Notes: generated from the letters alone by a model not told the origin. Shown: positions 9,660 to 19,352, counted from the first letter of the stretch. The stretch is DNA of 64,000 nucleotides from Deltaproteobacteria bacterium (GCA_016218915.1 JACRCQ010000021.1:1-64000), one strand, 5' to 3'. Numbers and translations are program-made.

Positions 9660-10973
9660 ATGAAGAAAAACTACGTGCTCGATACGAACGTCCTGCTGCA
9701 CGACCCGCAGGCGATCTTCAGGTTCGAGGACAACGACGTCATCATTCCCATCTTCGTGATCGAGGAGGTCGACCAGTTCAAGCGTGACGGCACCGAGATC
9801 GGGCGCAACGCCCGTTCGGTATCCAGGCTGCTCGACGGGCTGCGGGCGCGCAACGGCTCGCTGGCAAAGGGCGTCCCGCTCGACCACGGCGGGTCGTTGC
9901 GCGTGGCGCTGCCGCCTGTGCGCTCGGTGCTGCCCGTCGCGATCGATCCTTCCAAGGCCGATCACCTGATCCTGCAGACCGCGATCGAGACACGGGATGG
10001 CTCGCCGGATCGACCGACGATCCTCATCACGATGGACACGAATCTGCGCATTCGCGCCGATACGCTCGGGGTGAAGGCGGAGACCTACGAGAGCCAGCGC
10101 GTGCAGATGGACGAGCTGGACTCGGGTGTGATGGAGATCGACGTACCCGGAGCGGAGGTCGATGCATTCTACTCCCGGGGGGAGATCGCCCCGCCTGCGG
10201 GCAACGTGCTGAATCCGAACGTGTGCGTGCTGGTGCGCGATCAGGCGGCTCCGAATCATACGGCGTTGGGAAGGTTCGACGCAGCCAAGGGCAAGATCGT
10301 GGCATTGCACGTTCCGCACGACGGCGTGCTCGGGCTTCGTCCTCGCAACCGCGAGCAGTCGTTCGCGCTCGACCTGCTGCTCGACGACAACGTCAAGCTG
10401 GTGACCCTGGTCGGCAAGGCGGGGACGGGCAAGACCCTGCTGGCGCTGGCAGCGGGGCTCAAGCGCACGGTGGAGGACGGAGTGTTCACCAGGATGCTGG
10501 TGAGCCGTCCGATCATCCCCCTGGGCCGGGACCTCGGCTTCCTTCCTGGAACGGTCGAGGAGAAGCTCAACCCGTGGCTTCAGCCGATCTTCGACAACCT
10601 CGAGCTGCTGTCCGGGAGCGGGAGCGGCAAGAAGCTGCCGCCGATGTCCAAGCTGATCGACGACAGCCTGATCCAAGTCGAGCCGCTCACGTACATTCGC
10701 GGACGAAGCCTCCCGCATCAGTACTTGATCGTGGACGAGGCCCAGAATCTGACGCCGCACGAGGTCAAGACGATCATCACGCGGTCGGGCGAAGGCACCA
10801 AGGTCGTCTTGACCGGCGACCCCTACCAGATCGACAACCCCTACGTGGACAGCGCTTCCAACGCCCTGACCATCGTGGCGGACCGCTTCAAGCAAGAGCG
10901 CCTTGCCGGACACATCGTGCTGTCCAAGGGCGAGCGCAGCGAGCTGGCAGAGCTCGCAGCCAATCTTCTCTAG
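9660..10973 (+). CDS. PIN-domain / PhoH-type ATPase fusion (YlaK-like)
   Basis: 437 residues. The N-terminal PIN nuclease-like domain (about 1-140) starts MKKNYVLDTNVLLHDP and keeps the acidic residues (Asp8, EEVDQFK, TMDTN). The PhoH ATPase domain follows, with Walker A GKAGTGKT near 252, GRDLGFLPGTVEEK, IVDEAQNLTP (Walker B) and LTGDPYQID. This PIN-PhoH architecture is widespread and thought to act in RNA metabolism as an RNA helicase/nuclease. The start at 9660 is the Met opening the PIN domain, with a GGAGAG upstream; a frame from 9474 is rejected. Confidence 0.93.
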   Translation: MKKNYVLDTNVLLHDPQAIFRFEDNDVIIPIFVIEEVDQFKRDGTEIGRNARSVSRLLDGLRARNGSLAKGVPLDHGGSLRVALPPVRSVLPVAIDPSKADHLILQTAIETRDGSPDRPTILITMDTNLRIRADTLGVKAETYESQRVQMDELDSGVMEIDVPGAEVDAFYSRGEIAPPAGNVLNPNVCVLVRDQAAPNHTALGRFDAAKGKIVALHVPHDGVLGLRPRNREQSFALDLLLDDNVKLVTLVGKAGTGKTLLALAAGLKRTVEDGVFTRMLVSRPIIPLGRDLGFLPGTVEEKLNPWLQPIFDNLELLSGSGSGKKLPPMSKLIDDSLIQVEPLTYIRGRSLPHQYLIVDEAQNLTPHEVKTIITRSGEGTKVVLTGDPYQIDNPYVDSASNALTIVADRFKQERLAGHIVLSKGERSELAELAANLL

Positions 10974-11004
10974 AAGGCTCCAGGCCAGCCCTTTCAAGGT
11001 GCCA

Positions 11005-11036
11005 AATCGGCGTCGCAGAGACGCGGCGATGCCGCG
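11005..11036. repeat. Dispersed 32-bp double-hairpin repeat, copy 1
   Basis: Identical over 32 bp to 21405-21436. It contains GCGTC-gcaga-GACGC and CGCGGC-gat-GCCGCG, two overlapping stems. It follows the phoH-like gene by about 30 bp and leads straight into a hexamer array. Confidence 0.85.
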
Positions 11037-11040
11037 GACG

Positions 11041-11110
11041 CACGAGCACGAGCACGAGCACGAGCCCGAGCACGAGCACGGCCCTGTAGCCTGTAGCCCG
11101 AAGCCTGTAG
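11041..11110. repeat. Short tandem repeats: CACGAG hexamers then CCTGTAG heptamers
   Basis: 11041-11080 holds six and a half CACGAG units, one changed to CCCGAG. 11083-11110 holds four heptamers of CCTGTAG type, one changed to CCCGAAG. The array sits in the gap between two convergent genes and ends a few bases from the stop of the ABC gene. Forward translation gives a His-Glu repeat, but no real gene is evident. Confidence 0.88.
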
Positions 11111-11115
11111 CCTAC

Positions 11116-14106
11116 CTACACCGGATCTCGTCGCTTGAGCACGATGAACAGCAGGATCATCGTCGCTATCGTCATGGCGGCCATCACCGCAAATGGGATC
11201 CAGATCTGGTCGTATTCGGTGAACCCCCAGGCGCCATTGAAGGTGTCGCTGGCGATCTGCGCCGTGGCGCACTTGAACTTGCCGTTGAACACGTAGTCGC
11301 CCGCGCTCTGCAACGAGGGATTCTTCAGATCGATGACCCACGACGAATCGTCGGCGATCGCGATTCGCTCCTGCGCGACCACGCCTTGAAAGCCCCAGCG
11401 TGCAGGAATGACGAACATGGGCCAACGCAGCACGGCATTGGTGGTCATCGGCACGATCATTCCCCCGAGCACCACCTGCGGAATCAGCGCGATCGGAGTC
11501 AAGGCCATGGCCGCTTCGCTCGAGGTCACCACGGTCGACAGCAGCAGGCCGAGCGCCACCGAGACCCCGGAGACTGCCACGAGGTTGGCCAGCTCGATGC
11601 CAAAGGCCACAGGGCCTCCGTTGAACCCCAGCAACGGAAAGACGATCACCAGCAGCGCGGTGCACTGTACGACGCAGAAGAACACGAGCAGCAGGAACTT
11701 CGAGAAGACATAGTTGAACAGCCCGAGGTTCACCATGCGCTCGCGCATGTAGATGGCCCGCTCGCTGACAATCTCTCGCGCGGCATTGGAGGTTCCGAAC
11801 CAGACCGCAGCCACCACGAGGAAGAACGCGGCAGCCGAGTTGTCGCGCGTGGAGGCCATGCCGGTCAGCAGATCCGCTCCGCCGGTCCCTCCGCCCTTGC
11901 GCGAAAGCTCCTGCATCGCCCCGAGACACCAGCCCGGGATGCCGGCCTTCTGGAAGCCGAACACGAACGCGAGCAGGAATCCGATGATCGGCGCCTGCAG
12001 CAGCATGATCCAGAAACCGGACGTGTCCCTGCGCTTGGTCGTGAAGTAGCGGCTCAAGAGCAGCCTGAACTGCCCCGTGGTCTTGGGTGCACCCGGTGGG
12101 ATGTAGCTTTGCATCACGCCCGCGCCCACCGAGCGCGGACCTGAATACATCTTCTGGTAGGTCGGGCTTGCCTTGAACTCCTCGTGCCATTGCTTTGCGC
12201 AGTAGTTGCGCGCGACGCCTCGAGGCGTCCGAGGATCCTGCGCCTTCATCTGCTCGTAGACGGGCGCCTCGCGCTTCTGCAGCACGTCGAACATGTCGCG
12301 CGGATTGTCGATCTTCTCAGGCTTGCCGATCGTGTCCAGGTACTTGCCGAAGAACTGGTACGAGTCCGGCTTCGTCGGCCCGTAGAACATCGGCACGCCG
12401 CCGTAGCCGAGAATCAAGCACAGGTTGAACTGCTCGTACTCGTCCTTGGCCGGCTGGTGGATCGTCATCACGATCGTCTTGCCCGTGGCCTTGGCCAGAT
12501 CGTGCAGCAGCTTCACCAGCGCCGTCGTGTCGTCCGCCGCAAGCCCTGACGTCGGCTCGTCGAGGAACAGGATGACCGGGTCGGTCACCAGCTCCATCGC
12601 GATGTTCACGCGCTTGCGCTGCCCGCCGGACAGGACCTTCTTCTCGGGCTTTCCGATCTCGAGGTTCTTGACCCCTTCCAGCCCCAGCTGCGTGAGCGTC
12701 TCGGTGACCCGTCGATCAATCTCCGCATCCGAATAGTCAGGCGGCAACCGGAACCGCGCCGAGTACCGGACAGCCTCGAACACCGTCAGCTCCGGATGCA
12801 CGATGTCGTCCTGTGGCACGTATCCGATCGACCCGCGCAGGTTGTCGTAGATCGCGTACAGATTCTCGCCGTTGATCCGCACCAGCCCCGCGGTCGGCGG
12901 CAGATAGCCGTTGAGCGTCAAGAGCAGCGTGGTCTTGCCAGCGCCCGAGGGCCCCATCAGCGCGATCATGTCGCCAGGCAGCGCCTTGAACGACACGTGG
13001 TCGAGCAGCACGCGCTGGGCGCCCGGGTTGTCGCGGTCCGGAACCTCGATCAGAAGGTCCCATGCTTCGATCTCGTAGAGCGGACGGCCAGACCACTGGC
13101 TGACATCCGGAATGATGACCTGACCGGTGCCGGATTCCGGGATGTTGACCACCAGGGGCATGGGGCCGACGTAGATGCGCTCGCCGTTCTGGACCGGAAT
13201 GCGCTTGTGCGGCGGTATGCGCTGACCACGGACGTAGGTGCCGTTGGCGCTGCCGCGATCTTCGATGAAGACCTGGCCGTCGGCGTTGATCAAGACCGCG
13301 TGGCGGCTGGACACCTGCGCGTGGTTGCAGACGATGTCGTTGTCCGGCGTTCGGCCGATCGTCTGGAAGGGCTTGCCGAGATCGAGGCTGCCGATGACCG
13401 TGCTGTGCTTGCGAGGGCCTTGCGGCGGCGCTTGCGCAGCAGCCGCTGCAACCAGACCCGCTGGAACCGGAGCCGGCGCCGGCGAATGGATGGGAGCTAC
13501 TGCCCCTGGGGCCACTGCAGGCCCGGGCTGCGGTTGGCCGCCTGCCATCGCGCGCCCCACCTGCAGCAACGTCGCCACAGGGATCGCAACAGGGCCAAAC
13601 GCGATCACACCGTTCGGATCCAGCGGCGTGGGCGTGCCCGGCTGGATCTTGCCCGCACCTGTGTACGTCCCGCTCGTCGACCCCTCGTCGACCACCATCA
13701 TCCGATCGAACATCAGCGTCGCATGCCGGCTGGACACCGACTGATGTCGAATCACCAGCGAGGCCTTGGTCGGCTCGCGTCCCACCACCACATGCCCTGC
13801 CTGCGGCGCCGGCATCAAGGTGCCGCGCTCCATGAGCATCAAGCCGATGGACGGATGGTTGAGCGGCACGTTGACCTGGCCGCACGTGAACACGGTTCGC
13901 AGATCAAAAGGCATCGAGCCGCGCGGCTGCATGGGCTGGCCGCCCGCAAACGTCGGCCCAGCCCCAGCGTCCTGGAACACCAGCTGACCGGCGCCCTGAT
14001 TCACGATCCGGGCGTGCTCTGGTGCAACGCCAGGACCGGAGAGAACGATGTCGCAGTGAGGCGCGCTACCGACGAGGATGGTCTGCTTGCCGAAACCTGG
14101 AATCAT
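11116..14106 (-). CDS. FHA-domain ABC transporter, ABCG-type half transporter
   Basis: 996 residues. Residues 1-85 look like a degenerate FHA fold; canonical FHA domains follow at about 105-175 (VGREPTKASL, SSRHA, GSTSGTY) and 250-325 (IGRTPDNDI, SSRHA, GSANGTY). The ABC ATPase has Walker A GPSGAGKTT (about 383), signature LSGGQRKR (about 492) and Walker B LFLDEPTSG (about 512). The C-terminal part has about six membrane helices of ABC2/ABCG type. The arrangement parallels Rv1747 of Mycobacterium tuberculosis, whose FHA domains bind phosphothreonine and tune export. It is the last gene of a four-gene run, 33 bp after the PP2C stop. Substrate unknown. Confidence 0.93.
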   Translation of the reverse strand: MIPGFGKQTILVGSAPHCDIVLSGPGVAPEHARIVNQGAGQLVFQDAGAGPTFAGGQPMQPRGSMPFDLRTVFTCGQVNVPLNHPSIGLMLMERGTLMPAPQAGHVVVGREPTKASLVIRHQSVSSRHATLMFDRMMVVDEGSTSGTYTGAGKIQPGTPTPLDPNGVIAFGPVAIPVATLLQVGRAMAGGQPQPGPAVAPGAVAPIHSPAPAPVPAGLVAAAAAQAPPQGPRKHSTVIGSLDLGKPFQTIGRTPDNDIVCNHAQVSSRHAVLINADGQVFIEDRGSANGTYVRGQRIPPHKRIPVQNGERIYVGPMPLVVNIPESGTGQVIIPDVSQWSGRPLYEIEAWDLLIEVPDRDNPGAQRVLLDHVSFKALPGDMIALMGPSGAGKTTLLLTLNGYLPPTAGLVRINGENLYAIYDNLRGSIGYVPQDDIVHPELTVFEAVRYSARFRLPPDYSDAEIDRRVTETLTQLGLEGVKNLEIGKPEKKVLSGGQRKRVNIAMELVTDPVILFLDEPTSGLAADDTTALVKLLHDLAKATGKTIVMTIHQPAKDEYEQFNLCLILGYGGVPMFYGPTKPDSYQFFGKYLDTIGKPEKIDNPRDMFDVLQKREAPVYEQMKAQDPRTPRGVARNYCAKQWHEEFKASPTYQKMYSGPRSVGAGVMQSYIPPGAPKTTGQFRLLLSRYFTTKRRDTSGFWIMLLQAPIIGFLLAFVFGFQKAGIPGWCLGAMQELSRKGGGTGGADLLTGMASTRDNSAAAFFLVVAAVWFGTSNAAREIVSERAIYMRERMVNLGLFNYVFSKFLLLVFFCVVQCTALLVIVFPLLGFNGGPVAFGIELANLVAVSGVSVALGLLLSTVVTSSEAAMALTPIALIPQVVLGGMIVPMTTNAVLRWPMFVIPARWGFQGVVAQERIAIADDSSWVIDLKNPSLQSAGDYVFNGKFKCATAQIASDTFNGAWGFTEYDQIWIPFAVMAAMTIATMILLFIVLKRRDPV

Positions 14107-14139
14107 GTTCGACCCGTTTTCTGGGCAGTGGATGACAAT

Positions 14140-15474
14140 TCAGCGCCCCGCTGAGCGCGCGGTCCGGGGGACCGACGATGGTGCTGAGGGCGCGCTGGCG
14201 GCATCCGGTCGCGTCCGCGTCGTGGAGTCCACGAGCGGATCGGCGGACGCCGCAGGTGCGCTCGCGGAGGGGCGCGGCCGGGGGTCCTCGACATCGATCT
14301 GGTCTGAGCCGGCGCCGCGCGACACAGCCCAGAAGAACGAGGCGACAACGAGCACCAGGCCGCCGAGCACGAGAACGGCGCCAGCGATCATGAGCCCTGT
14401 GGCCTTGGATGGAGCAGCCGCGGGCTGCTGGGGCCAGACGGCTCCGGGCGCACCCTGGATCGGAGTCGCGCTCGCCCCGGGCAGGGGCACCGCAGGTCCG
14501 CTCGCATATTGCTCGTCGATCATCGTGGGCGCCGGACCGGCTGGCACCACGGGCGCGAGCGGCGACCCTGGTTCATCGGCGAGCGTGGGTATCTCCGGCA
14601 CCGTGGCCGCAGGAGGCGGCAATGCGCCCCCCGGCGGCAGCGGAAGCGCGGCCTCTGACACCGTCTCAGGAATGGTCATTCGCAGCCCAGGCTCGGGCGG
14701 AGGCTGGCCTACCTGGGCGAGCAGGACCGTGATGTTGTCGTGCCCGCCCCGCGCATTGGCGAGCGCCACGAGCTGATCGCAGGCAAACGCGAGCCCCCTG
14801 AGCTGGATCGCCTGCTGCAGCACTGCGAGGATCTCGCTGGGCGCCACCAGATCGCACAGCCCGTCGGACGCCAGCAGCAGGATGTCGCCGGGCGCATGCG
14901 GGATCGGAGTCGGGCGAAGCTCGACCTCGACATCAGCGGTCATTCCGAGGGCGCGCGTGATCTTGTTGGCATCCGGGTGTCCGACCGCGTCCTGCGGCGT
15001 GAGCACGCCAGCATCGATCAGCTGCTGGACCATCGAGTGGTCACGCGTGATGGGATAGATCTGGCCCGCGCGAACCATGTAGCCGCGGCTGTCACCGACG
15101 TGGGCAACCTCGATGCCGCCAGGGTGCACAAGCACGGAGACGCAGGTGGATCCTGGACGCAACTGGTTTTGCGGCGGGCCACCGAGCTCGTAGACGGCGC
15201 GCCCTGCGATCTCGATCGCTCGCTTGAGGGCAAGCCCTGGCGCAGGGTGGGGCGCGTCCATCTCGCGAAAGATGGTCTGGATCGCACGCTGGCTTGCCTC
15301 GCGCCCCGAGGCGTGCCCCCCCATCCCGTCGCACACGACCAGCAGGTAACCGCAGGGTACCTCGGCGTACCGAGAGGCATCCTCGTTGACCTGCTTGTCG
15401 GGGTCGAGTCCAGGGTCAGACTTGTCCGCGACGTTGAGTGGGACTCGGCTGTTCGAGACAGCAGGCTGGACCAT
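14140..15474 (-). CDS. PP2C-family protein phosphatase with C-terminal membrane anchor
   Basis: 444 residues. The PP2C core (about 15-255) has the metal-binding motifs: NEDA (30-33), VVCDGMGGHA (Asp49), VAHVGDSRGY, LLASDGLCD and GGHDNITVLL. A Pro/Ala-rich linker leads to one transmembrane helix (GLMIAGAVLVLGGLVLVVAS) and a short Ser/Ala/Pro tail. The enzyme should dephosphorylate Ser/Thr proteins on the cytoplasmic side. It lies 12 bp after the VWA-FHA gene and 33 bp before the FHA-ABC gene, the expected place for an eraser of phosphothreonine marks read by the FHA domains. Confidence 0.93.
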   Translation of the reverse strand: MVQPAVSNSRVPLNVADKSDPGLDPDKQVNEDASRYAEVPCGYLLVVCDGMGGHASGREASQRAIQTIFREMDAPHPAPGLALKRAIEIAGRAVYELGGPPQNQLRPGSTCVSVLVHPGGIEVAHVGDSRGYMVRAGQIYPITRDHSMVQQLIDAGVLTPQDAVGHPDANKITRALGMTADVEVELRPTPIPHAPGDILLLASDGLCDLVAPSEILAVLQQAIQLRGLAFACDQLVALANARGGHDNITVLLAQVGQPPPEPGLRMTIPETVSEAALPLPPGGALPPPAATVPEIPTLADEPGSPLAPVVPAGPAPTMIDEQYASGPAVPLPGASATPIQGAPGAVWPQQPAAAPSKATGLMIAGAVLVLGGLVLVVASFFWAVSRGAGSDQIDVEDPRPRPSASAPAASADPLVDSTTRTRPDAASAPSAPSSVPRTARSAGR

Positions 15475-15486
15475 GGCCCGCCGAGG

Positions 15487-17835
15487 CTACTCCAGACGCA
15501 CCAGAAACTCGACCGGTCCGAAGCGGAGCATCGATCCAGGCGGAACGGGCGTGTAAACCCCGGGCTGGAGTCGATTGCCGTTGAGGTACGTGCCGTTGTT
15601 GCTGCCGCCATCACGCACCATCAGCTGGCCCCCCTCGAACTTCAGGGTCGAGTGCACTGCAGAAACCCGGGGCTCCTGGAGCAGCACCTGGCAGCGCGCC
15701 CCATCGCGTCCGACGTTGCATTCCATGCCCGGGTTGATCGGGAACGTCCCCGCAGCACCAGAGATGACGGCTCGACTTGCGCCGCCCATGCCGCCCCCTG
15801 CGTACGGGTCAGGCGGAGCCTGGACCGCTGCCGGCTGCGCGCCGGTCAGCCCGTAGTTGGGCGGCTGGCCGCCGTACATGAAGTCACCGCCCGGTGCTGC
15901 TGGCGCAGGTCCACCGCCGCCAAACGGCGCAGGTCCAGGGGGTGCACCGCCACCAAACGGCGCTGGTCCAGGGGGCGCGCCGCCACCAAACGGCGCTGGT
16001 CCAGGGGGCGCACCGCCGAATCCGGGCTGGCCCATCGGGGCACCGCCGAACGGCTGTTGAGGCGCGCCGCCGAACGGCTGCTGCGGAGCGCCGCCACCAT
16101 ACGGTTGCGGACCACCGGCGACCACGGGAGCAGGCATCCCGGCCGCCGCGCCGCCGCCGCGCTTCTTGCCGCCGGTCAGAAGCATCAGCAGCAGGAGCAT
16201 GACCACGATCACCGCAAAGGCGATTCCGCCCACGAGCATGAACGGGAAGGGCGCGGTTTCTGCCTTCAAAGTGATGATGTTCTTGGCGTCCGCAGGGCTG
16301 CCACGCGCCGCCTTGTTGTCGAAGATGACGAAGCGCGTGACGTAGTCGCTGCCGGACTTGACCAGGATCTTCTCGGAAGACGGAGCCTCGAACTCCACGA
16401 ACGTGTCCGTGGCCTGCAGCGCCTTGCCATTCATCTTGCGCGCGATGAGCTGCTGCTGCGCGCGCTTGGCGGTCTCGATGTCGCCGCCTTCGAGCGACGG
16501 CGGCAGCGCTTGATCCTTGGGCACGAAGTAGACCTCGGCGCGCTGCTTGTCGCCGCCCCAGCAGAAGTCGCCCCACACGCGGAACGAGCCTCCAGGCGCC
16601 ACAGGGTTCTTCTTCGCCTGGTCCGCGGTGTACTGGTAGTTGACGTCGAGAGGCCAGGTGGTCGGATCGATGCCGACCGGGACTTCCTTGAACGACGAGT
16701 CCCCGATGATGGGCGGCTTGACGTTGTTGAAAGCGAGCTGGAACGTCTGGGTGATGTTCGCTGCGATGCACGACACGCGGTACTTGACGATGTTCATCTG
16801 GTTGAAGCGGTCCTGCACGGCAGCAACGATGCGCCCGGCGTGGCTGCCCTGGCCCATGCGCATGATGCTGTAGAAGCCTCCGAACTCCGGGTTCGCGAGG
16901 TTCTGCATGAACTGCTGGGCGTTCTCCTTGAACTCCTCGTATCCGCCCGCGGGAAACAGGATCGAGATGACCGGCAACGGAGTCTTGGGCAGGGAGCTGT
17001 TCGTGTCGGGGAAGCGCCCAGCGGACATGATCTGCTTGAGCTGCTCGGCACCGGGGCCGGTCGAGAGCGCGTCGGTCCCAGCCACGCCGTTCGAGAGCAC
17101 CACGAGCGCCTGATGCAACGGCACCTTCACGTTCGTGCCCACGTTGCCCAGCGACTTGAACCCGTCGTTGACCGCGGTCTTGATGTGGTTGAACAACGGG
17201 CGATTGTTCCGCGGATTGCTCGGGTACAGCCCGATCGAGTCGACGAAGCCATTGACGTTGGCGCGGGCCGAGGCCGGCTGCCATCCGGAGCTCTTGCCTA
17301 CCTGCGCATCGCCGATGGCGACGACGTAGACGATGTCGTTCGGGCGCATGGCGTTGACGAAGGCATTGGCGAGGGCCTTGGCATCGTTGAGACGTCCGCC
17401 CATGGAGCCAGCGGCATCCACGATGATCAACCACGCGGTGCCGACGTCGGGCTGCCGAAGGCTGTCGCCCCACCGGGACTTGGACACGAACTTGGTCGGT
17501 CGCGCCAACCCGTCGACCGTGACCAGGAACTGCGCATTCTTCTCGGGAAAGGGGAACGGGGTGTACAGAGCCTTGGGCTGCTCGAGGGCTTCAGACTGGC
17601 AGTCGTAGAGCGAATCGCCGCGCATCGAAGCGCAGTTGGCGATGACCTCGTTGACCGGCTTGCTCTGCACCAGGTCGACCACGACCGTGAGCACCGGCGC
17701 TCCATCGGTGAAGCTCGCTCGCGGGTCGATGCGAACGATGTGCGCCTCGGGGGCTGCGAACAACCGCGTGGAGACGAACAGCAGGATTGCCAGAAGCGAC
17801 AGCGCGACAGGGATGGACCGAGTACGCATCTGCAT
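15487..17835 (-). CDS. Secreted VWA-like protein with transmembrane helix and C-terminal FHA domain
   Basis: 782 residues. A signal peptide (MQMRTRSIPVALSLLAILLF...) precedes a von Willebrand factor A-like domain (about 125-330), then a beta-rich region, one transmembrane helix near 530 (FPFMLVGGIAFAVIVVMLLL), a Pro/Gly-rich cytoplasmic linker with repeated GAPPGPAPFGG units, and a C-terminal FHA domain (about 695-782; VGRDGARCQV, SAVHSTL, GSNNGTYLNG). The MIDAS line reads DAAGSM rather than DxSxS, so metal binding may be weakened. The topology places VWA outside and FHA inside, like a receptor. The start at 17835 opens the signal peptide; an ATG two codons later is an alternative. Confidence 0.9.
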   Translation of the reverse strand: MQMRTRSIPVALSLLAILLFVSTRLFAAPEAHIVRIDPRASFTDGAPVLTVVVDLVQSKPVNEVIANCASMRGDSLYDCQSEALEQPKALYTPFPFPEKNAQFLVTVDGLARPTKFVSKSRWGDSLRQPDVGTAWLIIVDAAGSMGGRLNDAKALANAFVNAMRPNDIVYVVAIGDAQVGKSSGWQPASARANVNGFVDSIGLYPSNPRNNRPLFNHIKTAVNDGFKSLGNVGTNVKVPLHQALVVLSNGVAGTDALSTGPGAEQLKQIMSAGRFPDTNSSLPKTPLPVISILFPAGGYEEFKENAQQFMQNLANPEFGGFYSIMRMGQGSHAGRIVAAVQDRFNQMNIVKYRVSCIAANITQTFQLAFNNVKPPIIGDSSFKEVPVGIDPTTWPLDVNYQYTADQAKKNPVAPGGSFRVWGDFCWGGDKQRAEVYFVPKDQALPPSLEGGDIETAKRAQQQLIARKMNGKALQATDTFVEFEAPSSEKILVKSGSDYVTRFVIFDNKAARGSPADAKNIITLKAETAPFPFMLVGGIAFAVIVVMLLLLMLLTGGKKRGGGAAAGMPAPVVAGGPQPYGGGAPQQPFGGAPQQPFGGAPMGQPGFGGAPPGPAPFGGGAPPGPAPFGGGAPPGPAPFGGGGPAPAAPGGDFMYGGQPPNYGLTGAQPAAVQAPPDPYAGGGMGGASRAVISGAAGTFPINPGMECNVGRDGARCQVLLQEPRVSAVHSTLKFEGGQLMVRDGGSNNGTYLNGNRLQPGVYTPVPPGSMLRFGPVEFLVRLE

Positions 17836-17897
17836 TTTCCCCGAACCGGGCAGAGGGTCTGCCCGCCTTTCCGAGCGCAACGCGCCCGCGGATGAGC

Positions 17898-19172
17898 CTA
17901 GCGCGACACCAGCCTGACAGCCGCATTGTATGCGCCAAAACGGATTCGGTCGCCATCGTGCAGCTCGATCTTGCCCTTGTATCCCACGGGCTGATCGTTG
18001 ACGAACGAGCCGTTGGTGGACCCTTCATCCTCGAGCACGACCGCGTTGGCGTCGCATGTGATCGTGGCGTGGCGCGACGACGTCGTGGGATCTGCGATCT
18101 CGATTTCGAGGGTCTCGCCCGAGCCTGCGCGACCCAGGATGTTGCGACCCATGAACAGCGGCCAGAACACGCCGTTCGAATCCGCGTGGAAGCTGTACAG
18201 GAACCCGCGAAGTGCGCGCCGTACAGCGCCTGCTGGCGTGGTTGCAGCAAGAGCCTCGTAGACCGCTGGCGACTGCTGCGCTGGCGTTGGCCACCCCTGC
18301 TGCTGGGCCGGTGCAGGCGCAGCGGGCGGCGCTGGCTCGGGCGCTGGCGCCGCGAATGGCATCGGCTGCGCCGCAGGCTGGGCGTTGAAACCGTAGGGCG
18401 GCTCAGGCGCTGCCGGAGGAGCCGGAGGCTGCTGCGGGAACGGACTCATCGCTCCGGTAGGCGGCAACGGCGCAGGCGCAGCCATCGGCGGATCGGCAGG
18501 ATAGGCCGTGGCACCGAACGCGTCGCCCCCCGCGAACTTCATGTCGCCGAGCGTGATCGGATGTCCGAAGCTGCAGTAGCTGGTGCCCTGGGGGACATCA
18601 TGTCCGAAGTCGCACTTGCCCGCAACCGGCGCGCTTGGCTGCTGCGCGGGCGACGGAGCCGGACCATAGGGAGAAGCAGCTGCTGCAGGGGCTTGCATCC
18701 CAGCTTGCGGAGCCGGGGGCGCGGCTGGCGCCGGCGCAGCTGCTTGCGGGCTCGGCGCCGGTTGGAACGCGTAGCTTCCGTCTGGCAGCATCCCGGGAGG
18801 GGGCGCACCGAACGGCGGTTGCGGAAGATTCGGTACAGGCGCTGCTGCCGGGGGTGCATAGGCGGCAGCAGGGGTGTTGCCCATGCTGGCTGCTGTGGTA
18901 GCGAACTGCGCTTGCGGCTGCATGGGGGGGCCGATCGGTTGCGGCTGCGCAGGTTGAGCCTGCTGCTGCGCCGGTGGACCGAACGGCTGTTGTGCCGGCG
19001 GACCGAACGGTTGCTGCTGCGCCGGTGGACCGAACGGTTGCTGCATTTGCGGGGCCTGGGGCTGCTGTTGCGGGTCAGCAGCAGGCGCGCGCGCAATGGG
19101 CGATGCGCAGGAGCCGCAGAAGTTGTCGGAAGGTGCAGTCTGAGCGCCACAACGGGGACAATAGGTCGTCAT
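17898..19172 (-). CDS. Zinc-ribbon protein with Gln/Pro-rich linker and FHA domain
   Basis: 424 residues. A treble-clef/zinc-ribbon motif opens the protein (CPRC at 5-8, CGSC at 19-22). A long Gln/Pro/Ala repeat (QQPFGPPAQ units) follows, then a second Cys/His cluster (CDFGHDVPQGTSYCSFGH) and a C-terminal FHA domain with ILGRAGSGETLEIEI, SSRHATI and GSTNGSFVND. It is predicted cytosolic. It is the first gene of the FHA island, 62 bp before the VWA-FHA gene. Probably an adaptor that binds phosphothreonine on a kinase or on the ABC transporter (inference). Confidence 0.9.
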   Translation of the reverse strand: MTTYCPRCGAQTAPSDNFCGSCASPIARAPAADPQQQPQAPQMQQPFGPPAQQQPFGPPAQQPFGPPAQQQAQPAQPQPIGPPMQPQAQFATTAASMGNTPAAAYAPPAAAPVPNLPQPPFGAPPPGMLPDGSYAFQPAPSPQAAAPAPAAPPAPQAGMQAPAAAASPYGPAPSPAQQPSAPVAGKCDFGHDVPQGTSYCSFGHPITLGDMKFAGGDAFGATAYPADPPMAAPAPLPPTGAMSPFPQQPPAPPAAPEPPYGFNAQPAAQPMPFAAPAPEPAPPAAPAPAQQQGWPTPAQQSPAVYEALAATTPAGAVRRALRGFLYSFHADSNGVFWPLFMGRNILGRAGSGETLEIEIADPTTSSRHATITCDANAVVLEDEGSTNGSFVNDQPVGYKGKIELHDGDRIRFGAYNAAVRLVSR

Positions 19173-19352
19173 CGCAGATGCCTCATGCCGCTGGATTGGA
19201 GAGCGGGCATGATAGCTTCCGAAAACGGCAGAGCGAAGCCCTAGTGTGATGGACCGGACGCAATGGCAGCGGCGCGGGGCAAGGCCCGTGGGGTGGAGCT
19301 CGAACCTGGAGCAGAAAAGGCGGGGCGAGAGCCTTGCGAGGCCGGGTTGAGG

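Noticed and set aside
11041..11110. His-Glu repeat peptide
   Set aside because: It is only the translation of a short CACGAG tandem repeat with no start signal of its own.
14740..17895. Long plus-strand frame through the PP2C and VWA-FHA genes
   Set aside because: It is antisense to two proteins with clear motifs and is low-complexity Arg/Gly/His.
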